Shown: in pieces, positions 39,080 to 49,028 of the stretch
Numbering within the stretch: position 1 is the stretch's first letter
How the letters are laid out: every line of letters starts with the position of its first letter
Source of the DNA: Enterobacter sp. R4-368
GTDB taxonomy: Bacteria > Pseudomonadota > Gammaproteobacteria > Enterobacterales > Enterobacteriaceae
Reading direction: 5' to 3'
Assembly (NCBI RefSeq): GCF_000410515.1
Contig: NC_021500.1
Coordinates: 2,232,001-2,296,000 of the forward strand
Length of the DNA: 64,000 nt
Translations under genes and position numbers: made by a program
The notes under the pieces: model-generated
Told to the model about the DNA's origin: nothing
Databases searched by the model: none
What the model saw: the letters and a program-made list of their open reading frames with translations, nothing else

Positions 39080-40120
39080 ATGCCTGGCTTCGCCAACCCG
39101 AATCGCTACGAACAGATGCAGTACCGATATTGCGGCAAAAGCGGCCTGCAACTGCCCGCGCTTTCGCTCGGTTTGTGGCACTGTTTTGGTCACGGGCACG
39201 CCCTGGACTCACAGCGCGCCTTACTGCGAAAAGCATTTTCCCTCGGCATTACCCACTTTGATTTAGCCAATAACTACGGGCCGCCAGCCGGCAGCGCGGA
39301 GGAAAATTTTGGCCGCTTGCTGCGTGAGGATTTTGCCGCATACCGCGACGAAATCATCATCTCCACCAAAGCCGGTTACGATATGTGGCCAGGTCCGTAC
39401 GGTTCCGGCGGTTCACGTAAGTATCTGCTCGCCAGCCTCGACCAGAGCCTGAAGCGGATGGGCGTTGAGTACGTCGATATCTTTTATTCGCATCGGGTTG
39501 ATGAAAAAACGCCCATGGAAGAGACGGCATCTGCGCTGGCGCAGGCGGTACAGAGCGGTAAAGCGCTGTATGTCGGCATCTCTTCCTATTCCGCTGAACG
39601 TACACAACAAATGGCAGCCCTGCTGCGCGAGTGGAAAATCCCGCTGCTTATCCATCAGCCCTCTTACAACCTGCTGAACCGCTGGGTGGATAAAACCGGC
39701 CTGCTGGATACGCTGGAAGATAATGGCGTGGGTTGCATCGCCTTTACCCCGCTGGCACAAGGGCTGCTGACCGGCAAATACCTGAACGGCATTCCGGAAG
39801 GGTCACGTATGCAGCGTGAAGGCAAAAAAGTGCGTGGTCTGACGGAGAAAATGCTGACAGAGAGCAACCTCAACAGCTTGCGCTTACTCAATGACATGGC
39901 GCAGCGCCGTGGTCAGTCGATGGCGCAAATGGCGCTGAGCTGGCTGTTAAAAGATGCGCGGGTCACGTCGGTGCTGATTGGCGCAAGCCGTCCGGAACAG
40001 CTGGAAGAGAACGTTCTGGCGTTGAACAATCTGAGTTTTAGTCGCGAAGAGTTAGCGCAAATCGACAAGCACGTTGCTGATGGCGAGCTGAATCTGTGGC
40101 AGGCTTCTTCAGATAAGTAA
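39080..40120 (+). CDS. yghZ: L-glyceraldehyde 3-phosphate reductase (aldo-keto reductase)
   Basis: 346 residues, the E. coli YghZ/Gpr length. AKR14-type signature: HFDLANNYGPPAGSAE, STKAGYDMWPGPYG, FYSHRVDEKTPMEET, and the C-terminal NADPH-binding VLIGASRPEQLEENV. It detoxifies L-glyceraldehyde 3-phosphate and methylglyoxal with NADPH. AGGAG lies just before the ATG. Divergent from yghX. Confidence 0.95.
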   Translation: MPGFANPNRYEQMQYRYCGKSGLQLPALSLGLWHCFGHGHALDSQRALLRKAFSLGITHFDLANNYGPPAGSAEENFGRLLREDFAAYRDEIIISTKAGYDMWPGPYGSGGSRKYLLASLDQSLKRMGVEYVDIFYSHRVDEKTPMEETASALAQAVQSGKALYVGISSYSAERTQQMAALLREWKIPLLIHQPSYNLLNRWVDKTGLLDTLEDNGVGCIAFTPLAQGLLTGKYLNGIPEGSRMQREGKKVRGLTEKMLTESNLNSLRLLNDMAQRRGQSMAQMALSWLLKDARVTSVLIGASRPEQLEENVLALNNLSFSREELAQIDKHVADGELNLWQASSDK

Positions 40121-40128
40121 AACGGTAA

Positions 40129-40155
40129 TGCCGGGCGGCAGAACGCGGCCCGGCA
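40129..40155. repeat. REP-like GC-rich inverted repeat
   Basis: TGCCGGGC / GCCCGGCA (8 bp) around GGCAGAACGCG, between the convergent yghZ and yqhA genes. Its sequence and position resemble enterobacterial REP units; it may also act as a transcript end. Confidence 0.55.
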
Positions 40156-40161
40156 ATGAAC

Positions 40162-40680
<519 letters not shown>

Positions 40681-40743
40681 CTAAACCGGCGTTCAGTATA
40701 TCCCAGCCAGGCAAACAATTTGCAACACAAAAGCAACACGGCG

Positions 40744-41250
40744 CTACACCTCTTCGGGATTGACCCAGGGACGTTGGTTCTCTGGCCATACCAGCACGAC
40801 CAGCGCGGGATACGCTTCCATACTGAATTCACGAAAACACTGGCGCAGGTTGAGCACATCCAGATCCGAATGCGGTACTTTTTCACCATTTACGCAGCGC
40901 TTTTTTATATTGTCGTAATACTTATACACCGCTGAATTGAGATCGCTGCAGCGACGCTGCGCTTCAAATAACCCAGGCGTACTATTTAATTCCGCCATAT
41001 TCATGCGCTTAATTGTCGCATGAAGAAAATCTATATATTCATGATTAACGCGCCAGTACCACACTGGAGTAATCGCATTCATTAACGCGGAGAAATGATC
41101 TTCCCCCTCCTCTTTTGACAACGGTTGCGGTGGTAAAGGCGGATTGTCAATTTCACTAAGGGGAGCTTTTTTATTGTACTCACGCATCAATAAAAGAACG
41201 CCGCCCGTCAGCAGCAATAAAGCAATAACAGAATAAAAAATACTGTTCAT
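40744..41250 (-). CDS. Unrecognised membrane-anchored protein
   Basis: 168 residues, AAGGAG 7 bases before the ATG. One N-terminal helix (residues ~4-22, FYSVIALLLLTGGVLLLM), then a proline-rich linker (IDNPPLPPQPLSKEEG) and a largely helical soluble domain with two Cys and aromatic pairs (ITPVWYWRVNHEYIDFL, YPALVVLVWPENQRPWV). The topology after the helix is open. Divergent from two unknown genes (101 bases apart), and all three occupy the yqhA-yghA gap that is empty in E. coli. Base composition is lower in GC than the flanks. Not recognised. Confidence 0.7.
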   Translation of the reverse strand: MNSIFYSVIALLLLTGGVLLLMREYNKKAPLSEIDNPPLPPQPLSKEEGEDHFSALMNAITPVWYWRVNHEYIDFLHATIKRMNMAELNSTPGLFEAQRRCSDLNSAVYKYYDNIKKRCVNGEKVPHSDLDVLNLRQCFREFSMEAYPALVVLVWPENQRPWVNPEEV

Positions 41251-41352
41251 GAGCAGGCTCCTTTTTTTTGATTTTAAAAGTGCGCCATGATATTGTCAAC
41301 GAACCTCACGCCTGAACACCCTCTTCCCTGTTGATATTAAAGGACATTGGAA

Positions 41353-41757
41353 ATGCTTCCCGAGAATCTTGTCCCGGCACGATTTCACATTTCTGCCGTT
41401 GAAACCAAGCCTGGAGAAGAAGGAAAAGAGCCTAATTTAACTCAGGGTAAAAGAACACTCGCTGAACATGCTAACGATATATTAGCGAATGCCAACCGTA
41501 CCGGGCAGTCGAGAAATATGCTGCTGGAAGAACGCGACCGCCATATAAAAGAGCGGCTATTGCGTGTGGTAAAAATCGAGACCTTCGCGCGTTTACTTAA
41601 TGATTTACAAGCGGAAGGCGAGATAGATGCCCAAACATTAAGCCAAATAATTGCGGATAAAACTCAGCAAATAAATGAAGCAGGTAATGAGATTTGGCTT
41701 AACCTCATTACCCGAGAAAAAGATACGCCAATGTTTTATAAGTTCGGGGATGAATAA
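41353..41757 (+). CDS. Unrecognised cytoplasmic helical protein, first of pair
   Basis: 134 residues from the ATG at 41353, which has AGGA at 8-base spacing (a TTG two codons earlier is less likely). No signal or membrane helix. Mostly charged helix: LAEHANDILANANRTGQS, then LLEERDRHIKERLLRVV, then an Asp/Glu-rich second half ending MFYKFGDE. The stop codon overlaps the next start (ATGAATAA). Not recognised. Confidence 0.65.
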   Translation: MLPENLVPARFHISAVETKPGEEGKEPNLTQGKRTLAEHANDILANANRTGQSRNMLLEERDRHIKERLLRVVKIETFARLLNDLQAEGEIDAQTLSQIIADKTQQINEAGNEIWLNLITREKDTPMFYKFGDE

Positions 41758-42193
41758 CGTGAACGAGGTCGATAATAATAACGTTTATTTAGCTTTGGAA
41801 GAGAAAAAAAGCGATGAATTTATCTTAAAGCAAAATAAAGAAGCCCTGATATTAAGTAAAAACGAGACTATTCAGCGAATCGCGCGTGAACTGGTTTCTA
41901 TTCCTGCGGCGCTGGTGCGCCTGAAATGGCAGAACCGTCGCGAAATTTATCCGCTGCAGGTGAAAGAAGAGATTTATGGTGCGGTGATCGACGCCATCAT
42001 CGCGCAAAAACCGGAGTTGCGGGACAAAATCATGGGTCGCCTGGAGGCGAACTATCAGTACATTCTGAGCCGCGAAACCGCGACGTTACGCCTGAGTCGC
42101 AAACTAAGCGATGGCGAATTCCGCACCTCGAATGTAACGACCGTGGCACTGGAAGAAGAAGCGGCGGCAAAGCGATCCGCCAACACAAAATAG
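41750..42193 (+). CDS. Unrecognised cytoplasmic protein, second of pair
   Basis: 147 residues from the ATG at 41750, which overlaps the upstream gene by 8 bases, so the two are translationally coupled. A GTG at 41759 is an alternative. Asn- and Glu-rich start, then helices with RIARELVSIPAALVRLKWQN, LQVKEEIYGAVIDAIIAQK and a Ser/Thr/Ala-rich tail ending AAKRSANTK. No signal or membrane helix. Not recognised. The overlap suggests that the pair forms a complex. Confidence 0.65.
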   Translation: MNNVNEVDNNNVYLALEEKKSDEFILKQNKEALILSKNETIQRIARELVSIPAALVRLKWQNRREIYPLQVKEEIYGAVIDAIIAQKPELRDKIMGRLEANYQYILSRETATLRLSRKLSDGEFRTSNVTTVALEEEAAAKRSANTK

Positions 42194-42309
42194 CCCTTTA
42201 CCTTTCCCTCGCTTGTACACCTTTGCCTCAAGATAATCCTGAATTAGTCTGCATTTTCAGCTCAGGCTTCTACCCTTAAGTACTCAACAACCGATATGGA
42301 GGGTACGTA

Positions 42310-43206
42310 ATGGCGAATAACCAGACGAAAATGCAGGATCCCACCACGCAGTATTACACTGGCGAATACCCGAAACAGCGGCAACCAACGCCAGGCGTAC
42401 AGTCGAAGATGGATCCCGTTCCCGACTGCGGCGAGAACAGCTACGTTGGTAGCGGGCGGCTAAAAGATCGCAAAGCGCTGGTGACCGGCGGCGATTCGGG
42501 CATTGGTCGCGCGGCGGCTATTGCCTATGCGCGCGAAGGCGCAGATGTCGCCATCAACTATTTGCCTGCGGAAGAGGAAGACGCGCAGCAGGTGAAGGCG
42601 CAAATCGAAGCCGCCGGGCGCAAAGCGGTGTTAATTCCCGGTGACCTGACCGATGAGTCTTTTGCCCGCTCTTTGCCGCACAAGGCAAAAGAGCAGCTTG
42701 GCGGGCTGGATATCCTGGCGCTGGTGGCAGGCAAACAGACTGCCGTGGAAGAGATTGCCAACCTGACAACGGAGCAATTTACCCAAACCTACACCGTTAA
42801 CGTTTTTGCGCTGTTCTGGATCACCCAGGAAGCCGTACCGCTGCTGCCACCGGGCGGGAGCATCATCACCACCTCGTCTATTCAGGCGTATCAACCGAGC
42901 ACGCATTTGCTGGATTACGCCTCAACCAAGGCGGCAATCCTCAATTACAGCCGGGGACTGGCGAAGCAGGTCGCGGAAAAAGGGATTCGGGTTAACATCG
43001 TAGCCCCGGGGCCAATCTGGACAGCGCTGCAAATTGCCGGGGGTCAGCCGCAGGAGAAACTGCCGCAGTTTGGCCAGCAAACGCCAATGAAGCGTGCCGG
43101 CCAGCCTGCGGAACTGGCACCGATTTATGTCTATCTGGCGAGCCAGGAATCAAGCTACGTTACCGCCGAAGTGCATGGCGTGACGGGCGGCGAGCACCTT
43201 GGATAA
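42310..43206 (+). CDS. yghA: Short-chain dehydrogenase YghA
   Basis: 298 residues. SDR fold with a ~50-residue N-terminal extension ([15 protein letters not shown]), GGDSGIGRA for NAD(P), Ser in TTSSIQAYQ and YASTK. The usual NNAG is LVAGK, as in E. coli YghA. Substrate unsettled. GGAGGGTACGTA precedes the ATG. Confidence 0.94.
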   Translation: MANNQTKMQDPTTQYYTGEYPKQRQPTPGVQSKMDPVPDCGENSYVGSGRLKDRKALVTGGDSGIGRAAAIAYAREGADVAINYLPAEEEDAQQVKAQIEAAGRKAVLIPGDLTDESFARSLPHKAKEQLGGLDILALVAGKQTAVEEIANLTTEQFTQTYTVNVFALFWITQEAVPLLPPGGSIITTSSIQAYQPSTHLLDYASTKAAILNYSRGLAKQVAEKGIRVNIVAPGPIWTALQIAGGQPQEKLPQFGQQTPMKRAGQPAELAPIYVYLASQESSYVTAEVHGVTGGEHLG

Positions 43207-43214
43207 CAGGCATA

Positions 43215-43242
43215 AAAAAAGCTGGCATCCGCCAGCTTTTTT
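43215..43242. terminator. Bidirectional terminator between yghA and exbD
   Basis: AAAAAAGCTGGC / GCCAGCTTTTTT with ATCC loop: a 12-bp perfect stem whose A/T ends give a U-run in both directions, between convergent genes. Confidence 0.93.
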
Positions 43243-43255
43243 GTTGTGTTAGGCA

Positions 43256-43681
43256 TTACTTCGCTTTCGCGACTTCCTCGCCCACCAGACCGATCTTCAG
43301 ATATCCCGCCTGATGCAGCGTATCCATCACCTTCATCATTGTTTCGTAATCCACAGTTTTATCCGCGCGGAAGAAGATGGTGGTGTCTTTTTTACCTTTG
43401 GTTAGCGTATTCAGCGCGTTAACCATCGTTTCATCGGTAACCTGATCGTTACCAATAAACATGGTGTTATCTGCTTTTACCGACAGGTAAACAGGTTTTT
43501 CCGGGCGCGGTTGCGGCTGGCTGGTCGATGCCGGCAGGTTAACTTTTACATCAACCGTGGCAAGCGGCGCGGCCACCATAAAGATAATCAGCAGCACTAA
43601 CATCACGTCGATAAACGGCGTGACGTTGATTTCGTGCATTTCGCCGTTATCGTCCAGGTTTTCATTAAGACGCATTGCCAT
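43256..43681 (-). CDS. exbD: TonB-system membrane protein ExbD
   Basis: 141 residues. Single N-terminal helix with the proton-path Asp in NVTPFIDVMLVLLIIF, then a periplasmic domain. With ExbB it energises TonB to drive receptors such as IutA. Six bases after exbB. Confidence 0.96.
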   Translation of the reverse strand: MAMRLNENLDDNGEMHEINVTPFIDVMLVLLIIFMVAAPLATVDVKVNLPASTSQPQPRPEKPVYLSVKADNTMFIGNDQVTDETMVNALNTLTKGKKDTTIFFRADKTVDYETMMKVMDTLHQAGYLKIGLVGEEVAKAK

Positions 43682-43687
43682 GACGAA

Positions 43688-44419
43688 TCAACCTACTCGT
43701 AATTTTTGCGCGGTGCGAACCGGCTGGGCGTTGCTGGCGGCCAGATCCAGATCGCGGCTTTGCAGCAGCAGAACCTGCGCGGCAACATCGCCAAGGATCG
43801 CTTTATAACTGCCGATCATACGGGCGAAAATGTTGTAAATCACCACCGCCGGGATAGCTGCAACCAGGCCGATAGCCGTTGCCAGCAGCGCTTCCGCGAT
43901 GCCCGGCGCGACAACCGCCAGGTTGGTGGTTTGCGTCTGCGCAATGCCGATGAAGCTGTTCATGATGCCCCAGACGGTACCAAACAGACCAATAAACGGC
44001 GAGATCGCGCCAATCGTTGCCAGATAGCCATTCCCGCGCCCCATATGGCGACCGGTGGCGGCAACGCGACGTTCCAGACGAAAACCGGTGCGCTCTTTAA
44101 TGCCTTCGTTATCTTCGCTGCCGGCGGATAACTCCAGTTCGTTCTGGGCTTCGTTGATTAACATTGTGCTCAGGCTGCGGGCGTGGAAAGCGGAAGCAAT
44201 TTCACTCGCCTGATCCAGAGAGCGGGCTTCAGCCAACTGCTGCTGCTCACGCTTGAGGCGGCGCTTGTGCGAAATCATCTCGACGCTTTTGCTGAAGAAA
44301 AGCGCCCACGTGACGACAGACGCCAGAATCAGGCCGATCATCACCACCTTCACAACGATGTCGGCATGCTGGTACATGCCCCACACGGATAGATCCGTCT
44401 GCATCAAATTATTACCCAC
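43688..44419 (-). CDS. exbB: TonB-system membrane protein ExbB
   Basis: 243 residues with three membrane helices and a long cytoplasmic loop. VAPGIAEALLATAIGLVAAIP is the conserved MotA/TolQ/ExbB core. It forms the pentameric proton channel around ExbD. First gene of exbBD; a Fur-like box lies upstream. Confidence 0.96.
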   Translation of the reverse strand: MGNNLMQTDLSVWGMYQHADIVVKVVMIGLILASVVTWALFFSKSVEMISHKRRLKREQQQLAEARSLDQASEIASAFHARSLSTMLINEAQNELELSAGSEDNEGIKERTGFRLERRVAATGRHMGRGNGYLATIGAISPFIGLFGTVWGIMNSFIGIAQTQTTNLAVVAPGIAEALLATAIGLVAAIPAVVIYNIFARMIGSYKAILGDVAAQVLLLQSRDLDLAASNAQPVRTAQKLRVG

Positions 44420-44482
44420 AGTGTATCTCCGAGACGCAAATCACAAAATCTGTGCGCCATGATATCAAAAAGTCGTCGAATT

Positions 44483-44501
44483 GATAGTAGTTCTCATTAG
44501 T
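44483..44501 (-). promoter_or_regulatory. Candidate Fur box for exbBD
   Basis: Minus-strand ACTAATGAGAACTACTATC matches the Fur consensus at 13 of 19 positions by hand count. It lies 64 bases before exbB, fitting iron-repressed exbBD. Confidence 0.6.
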
Positions 44502-44628
44502 ATTTGCAGAGTGCCTGAATTAAAAGTCATTTTCTTTGCGCTTAAGCAGTAAACAGACACCATTGAACATTTTCTGGAAAAAATTCACTCACCGGCATAA
44601 CACTGCGAGGCATCCGCCAACAATCATG

Positions 44629-44652
44629 GTAGTCTGGACATCCAGACGTATA
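44629..44652 (+). promoter_or_regulatory. Three tandem MetJ boxes before metC
   Basis: Tandem 8-mers GGTAGTCT, GGACATCC, AGACGTAT match the met box AGACGTCT at 5, 5 and 7 of 8. MetJ with S-adenosylmethionine would repress metC, as in E. coli. They end 18 bases before the start codon. Confidence 0.75.
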
Positions 44653-44670
44653 AAAACAGGTTGAGCGAGA

Positions 44671-45858
44671 ATGACAGCAAAGCATCTTGATACCGCTCTG
44701 GTTAACGCAGGGCGCAGCAAAAAATACACGCAAGGGTCGGTGAATAGCGTCATCCAGCGCGCCTCTTCACTGGTATTCGACACCGTTGAAGCCAAAAAAC
44801 ACGCGACGCGTAACCGTGCCAACGGCGAGCTGTTTTACGGGCGTCGCGGCACGCTCACGCACTTTTCGCTGCAAGACGCGATGTGCGAACTGGAAGGCGG
44901 CGCGGGCTGCGCGCTTTTCCCCTGCGGCGCGGCGGCGGTGGCAAACACCATTCTGGCGTTTGTTGAACAAGGCGATCATGTGTTGATGACCAACACCGCT
45001 TATGAACCCAGCCAGGATTTTTGCACCAAAATTCTCACCAAACTGGGTGTCACCACCAGTTGGTTCGACCCGATGATCGGCTCCAGCATCGTGCGGCTGA
45101 TTCAGCCGAACACCAAAGTGGTGTTCCTGGAATCTCCCGGCTCAATCACCATGGAAGTCCACGATGTTCCGGCGATTGTGCAGGCGGTGCGAAGCGTTGC
45201 GCCAGACGCCATCATTATGATCGACAATACCTGGGCGGCGGGCGTGCTGTTCAGGGCGCTGGAATTCGATATTGATATCTCCATTCAGGCAGCGACCAAA
45301 TACCTGATTGGCCACTCCGACGGCATGATTGGTACGGCGGTGTCCAATGCCCGTTGTTGGGAACAACTGCGCGAAAACGCCTATTTGATGGGGCAAATGG
45401 TGGATGCCGACACGGCGTATATGACCAGCCGTGGCCTGCGTACGCTGGGCGTTCGTCTGCGTCAGCACCACGAAAGCAGCCTGAAAATTGCCGAATGGCT
45501 GGCGGCACATCCGCAGGTGGCGCGCGTGAATCACCCGGCGCTTCCCGGCAGTAAAGGCCACGAGTACTGGAAGCGGGATTTTAGCGGCAGCAGCGGCTTG
45601 TTTTCGTTTGTGCTCAATAAACGTCTGAACAATGAAGAGTTAGCGAACTACCTCGACCACTTCTCGCTGTTCAGCATGGCGTATTCGTGGGGCGGTTACG
45701 AGTCGTTGATACTCGCCAATCAGCCGGAGCAACTGGCGGCGATTCGCCCGGACGGCGAAGTGGATTTCACCGGCACATTAATCCGAGTGCACATTGGTTT
45801 AGAGAATGTTGACGATCTGATTGAGGATTTAGTGGCGGGCTTCCAGCGCATCGTGTAA
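44671..45858 (+). CDS. metC: Cystathionine beta-lyase
   Basis: 395 residues, the E. coli length. PLP-dependent Cys/Met metabolism enzyme: the Schiff-base lysine is in [15 protein letters not shown], with [15 protein letters not shown] and [15 protein letters not shown] conserved. It splits cystathionine to homocysteine, pyruvate and ammonia. AGCGAG precedes the ATG, a poor ribosome site. MetJ boxes upstream. Confidence 0.96.
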   Translation: MTAKHLDTALVNAGRSKKYTQGSVNSVIQRASSLVFDTVEAKKHATRNRANGELFYGRRGTLTHFSLQDAMCELEGGAGCALFPCGAAAVANTILAFVEQGDHVLMTNTAYEPSQDFCTKILTKLGVTTSWFDPMIGSSIVRLIQPNTKVVFLESPGSITMEVHDVPAIVQAVRSVAPDAIIMIDNTWAAGVLFRALEFDIDISIQAATKYLIGHSDGMIGTAVSNARCWEQLRENAYLMGQMVDADTAYMTSRGLRTLGVRLRQHHESSLKIAEWLAAHPQVARVNHPALPGSKGHEYWKRDFSGSSGLFSFVLNKRLNNEELANYLDHFSLFSMAYSWGGYESLILANQPEQLAAIRPDGEVDFTGTLIRVHIGLENVDDLIEDLVAGFQRIV

Positions 45859-45974
45859 ACCTGGCTTACGGGCGTAAGTATTCAGAAAATTCTCGTTTCT
45901 TGCGCCCCCGATCAAGGTGTTTCAGGCGAACTGGAGTACAATACCCTCCTCTACGCGGTTCCACGGGAAAGTCC

Positions 45975-46634
45975 ATGGCTGTTATTCAAGATATTATTGC
46001 TGCGCTCTGGCATCACGACTTTGCTGCGCTGGCAAATCCACATGTTGTGGGTGTTGTTTATTTAGTAATGTTTGCCACCCTCTTTTTAGAAAACGGCCTG
46101 CTTCCTGCTTCGTTTTTACCCGGTGACAGTTTGCTGCTGCTGGCTGGTGCGCTGATTGCGCGCGGCTGCATGGATTTCGTCGCGACGTTAGCCATCCTCA
46201 CTTCCGCCGCCAGTCTCGGCTGTTGGCTGAGCTATATCCAGGGCAAATGGCTTGGTAATACGCGCGTGGTGAAAAGCTGGCTATCGCAGTTACCGGTGAA
46301 ATATCACGAGCGGGCGACCTATATGTTTGACCGTCACGGTCTGCTGGCACTGCTGGCGGGGCGTTTCCTGGCCTTTATCCGCACTCTGCTGCCGACGATG
46401 GCGGGCATCTCCGGCCTCTCTAACCGCCGTTTCCAGTTATTTAACTGGCTGAGCGGGCTGCTGTGGGTCGGCGCGGTGACCTCGCTGGGCTACGCCATCA
46501 GCATGATCCCATTTGTGAAGCGCCATGAAGATCAGGTCATGACATTCCTGATGCTGCTGCCGGTATTCCTGCTGGTGGTCGGCCTGGTTGGCGCCGTCAC
46601 GGTAGTGCTGAAGAAAAAGTACTGCAACGCGTAA
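45975..46634 (+). CDS. yghB: DedA-family membrane protein YghB
   Basis: 219 residues, the E. coli length. DedA landmarks: [20 protein letters not shown], the basic-rich [16 protein letters not shown], and several membrane helices. The family is involved in membrane lipid flipping and envelope homeostasis; YghB acts with YqjA in cell division, Tat export and drug resistance in E. coli. Confidence 0.95.
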   Translation: MAVIQDIIAALWHHDFAALANPHVVGVVYLVMFATLFLENGLLPASFLPGDSLLLLAGALIARGCMDFVATLAILTSAASLGCWLSYIQGKWLGNTRVVKSWLSQLPVKYHERATYMFDRHGLLALLAGRFLAFIRTLLPTMAGISGLSNRRFQLFNWLSGLLWVGAVTSLGYAISMIPFVKRHEDQVMTFLMLLPVFLLVVGLVGAVTVVLKKKYCNA

Positions 46635-46639
46635 CGTGT

Positions 46640-46670
46640 TCCCCTCTTCGGCATGAAGAGGGGACGTTTT
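46640..46670. terminator. Terminator between yghB and yqhC
   Basis: CCCCTCTTC (46641-46649) / GAAGAGGGG with GGCAT loop, followed by ACGTTTT on the plus strand. It ends yghB and overlaps the end of the convergent yqhC. Confidence 0.88.
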
Positions 46671-47568
46671 ACATTCCCTGCATCATGCGAATTCTCGCCA
46701 CATCTTCTCCCGGCGTCAGGCCAAAATAACGCTTAAACTCACGGCTGAATTGCGACGGGCTTTCATAGCCAACGCGCATGGCCGCCGCCCCGGCTTTCAT
46801 ACCATCATGCACCATTAACATGCGCGCTTTGTGCAGGCGGTAGGTTTTCAGGTATTGCAGCGGCGACGTGCTGGTCACCGATTTAAAGTTATGGTGAAAC
46901 GCCGAGACGCTCATATTGGCTTCCGCCGCCAGTTGGTCAACGCTGAGGTTTTCCGTGTACTGACTTTCAATGCGTTTGAGCACACGACTTATCAGGCTGA
47001 AATGGGTCTGGCGGCTAACTAACGCCAGCAGCGCCCCGCCGCGCGGCCCGGTTAGCACGTGGTAGAGCATTTCGCGGATAATCTGTTTGCCAAGGATACG
47101 CGCATCCAGCGGACGCTCCATCACATCCAGCAAACGCTCAGCGGCACAGAGGATCTCTTCTGAAAGCACTGCCGAGTTAATGCCGCTTGCCGCCACATCC
47201 GGGCGAAAATGTTCATCTTCGCCAATATCCATCAACAGTTCCTGCAGTTGCAGGATATCGACATTCAAACGGATCCCCGCCAGCGGCACTTCCGGCGTGG
47301 CGAAGGTTTCACACTCAAACGGTAACGGTACGGTCAGCAGTAAATATTCATTGGTGTCATAACGAAAGACCCTTTCATTGATATAACCAATTTTGTGACC
47401 GGAAAAGAGAAAAACGATGCCCGGCTGATACATCACCGGCGTACGGGTTCCCGGCTGAGTACCGTACAGCAAGCGGATGTCCGGCAGCAGTGCATTGAGC
47501 CTATTTTCATTCACTTTCAATCGCTTAATCTTTTCAGTGAGCTGCAGGCAAATCTCTTCACGCTTCAT
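46669..47568 (-). CDS. yqhC: AraC-family regulator YqhC
   Basis: 299 residues from the ATG at 47568 (GGAG upstream). N-terminal AraC-type sensing domain, C-terminal double helix-turn-helix: [20 protein letters not shown] and [21 protein letters not shown]. YqhC senses reactive aldehydes through a cysteine and activates yqhD and dkgA, which stand divergently next to it. Confidence 0.93.
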   Translation of the reverse strand: MKREEICLQLTEKIKRLKVNENRLNALLPDIRLLYGTQPGTRTPVMYQPGIVFLFSGHKIGYINERVFRYDTNEYLLLTVPLPFECETFATPEVPLAGIRLNVDILQLQELLMDIGEDEHFRPDVAASGINSAVLSEEILCAAERLLDVMERPLDARILGKQIIREMLYHVLTGPRGGALLALVSRQTHFSLISRVLKRIESQYTENLSVDQLAAEANMSVSAFHHNFKSVTSTSPLQYLKTYRLHKARMLMVHDGMKAGAAAMRVGYESPSQFSREFKRYFGLTPGEDVARIRMMQGM

Positions 47569-47763
47569 TTCTCGCCACTCCGGTAGACTATTTCGACCCG
47601 TACAGTGTGCAAATTTTTGGGCTTTTTCTCCAGCCACAAGGAGAAACAGGCAAGACATCGGCAGGAATGTGCATTGAGAGCGCGCGTGCCCGCGCCCACA
47701 ATAATCGCCATTGGGCAAAACACCGCCGCACTTTTTTTCACCTCAATAAGAAGGGAACGAGCA

Positions 47764-48927
47764 ATGAACAATTTTAATCTGCATACCCCGACCCGCATCC
47801 TGTTCGGCAAAGGTGCCATTGCCAATCTGCGTGAGCAAATCCCGACTGGCGCACGCGTGCTGCTCACCTACGGTGGCGGCAGCGTGAAGAAAAACGGCGT
47901 GCTCGACCAGGTTTACAGCGCGCTGCAAGGGCTGGATGTGCGCGAATTCAGCGGCATCGAACCGAACCCGACTTACGAAACGCTGATGAAAGCGGTACAG
48001 GTCGTTAAAGACGAAAACATCACCTTTCTGCTGGCGGTCGGCGGTGGTTCCGTGCTGGACGGCACCAAATTTATCGCCGCAGCGGCTCACTATGCCGAGG
48101 GCGTTGATCCATGGCATATCCTGCAAACGCGCGGCGGCGAAATTAAAACCGCCATCCCGATGGGTTCCGTGCTGACGCTGCCGGCAACCGGCTCCGAGTC
48201 CAACGCGGGCGCAGTGGTGTCACGTAAAGCGACCGGCGACAAACAGGCGTTCCACTCCCCGTTCGTTCAGCCGGTCTTCGCGGTACTGGATCCGGTCTAC
48301 ACCTATACCCTGCCGCCGCGCCAGGTGGCGAACGGCGTGGTCGACGCCTTTGTTCATACCGTTGAGCAGTACGTCACTTATCCGGTTGATGGCAAAATCC
48401 AGGATCGCTTCGCCGAAGGCATTCTGCTGACGCTGATTGAAGAAGGCCCGAAAGCGCTGCAGGAGCCGGAAAACTACGACGTGCGTGCCAACGTGATGTG
48501 GGCGGCGACACAAGCGCTGAACGGCCTGATTGGCGCTGGCGTGCCGCAGGATTGGGCTACGCATATGCTGGGTCATGAACTGACCGCGATGCATGGTCTT
48601 GACCACGCCCAGACGCTGGCGGTGGTTCTGCCTGCGCTGTGGAATGAGAAGCGCGATACCAAACGCGAAAAACTGCTGCAATACGCAGAGCGCGTCTGGA
48701 ACATCAAAGAAGGTTCCGATAACGAGCGCATTGACGCAGCTATCGAAGCCACGCGCAACTTCTTCGAGCAGATGGGCGTTCCGACCCGCCTTTCCGGTTA
48801 TGGTCTGGACGGCAGTTCCATTCCGGCGCTGGTGGCGAAACTGGAAGAGCACGGCATGACGAAACTGGGCGAACGCCAGGATATCACGCTGGATGTGAGC
48901 CGTCGTATTTACGAAGCGGCACGTTAA
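47764..48927 (+). CDS. yqhD: NADPH-dependent aldehyde reductase YqhD
   Basis: 387 residues, iron/zinc alcohol dehydrogenase type III. Metal ligands are in NGVVDAFVHTVEQY and HMLGHELTAMHGLDHAQ; NADPH binds GGGSVLDGTKF. Reduces short aldehydes formed by lipid peroxidation and glycolysis. AAGGGAACGAGCA precedes the ATG. Confidence 0.96.
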   Translation: MNNFNLHTPTRILFGKGAIANLREQIPTGARVLLTYGGGSVKKNGVLDQVYSALQGLDVREFSGIEPNPTYETLMKAVQVVKDENITFLLAVGGGSVLDGTKFIAAAAHYAEGVDPWHILQTRGGEIKTAIPMGSVLTLPATGSESNAGAVVSRKATGDKQAFHSPFVQPVFAVLDPVYTYTLPPRQVANGVVDAFVHTVEQYVTYPVDGKIQDRFAEGILLTLIEEGPKALQEPENYDVRANVMWAATQALNGLIGAGVPQDWATHMLGHELTAMHGLDHAQTLAVVLPALWNEKRDTKREKLLQYAERVWNIKEGSDNERIDAAIEATRNFFEQMGVPTRLSGYGLDGSSIPALVAKLEEHGMTKLGERQDITLDVSRRIYEAAR

Positions 48928-48985
48928 GGTCTCCTTGCCCCGCCTTCCGTTTTTGGTTTTTTCGACCACACTTAATGCACATCAC

Positions 48986-49008
48986 CTTACCGGGCGCGTC
49001 CCGGTAAG
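48986..49008 (+). terminator. Hairpin between yqhD and dkgA
   Basis: Perfect 9-bp stem CTTACCGGG / CCCGGTAAG, five-base loop, then CTTATT. A partial terminator or stabilising structure within the yqhD-dkgA transcript, 20 bases before dkgA. Confidence 0.6.
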
Positions 49009-49028
49009 CTTATTCAAAGGAGAAATGC

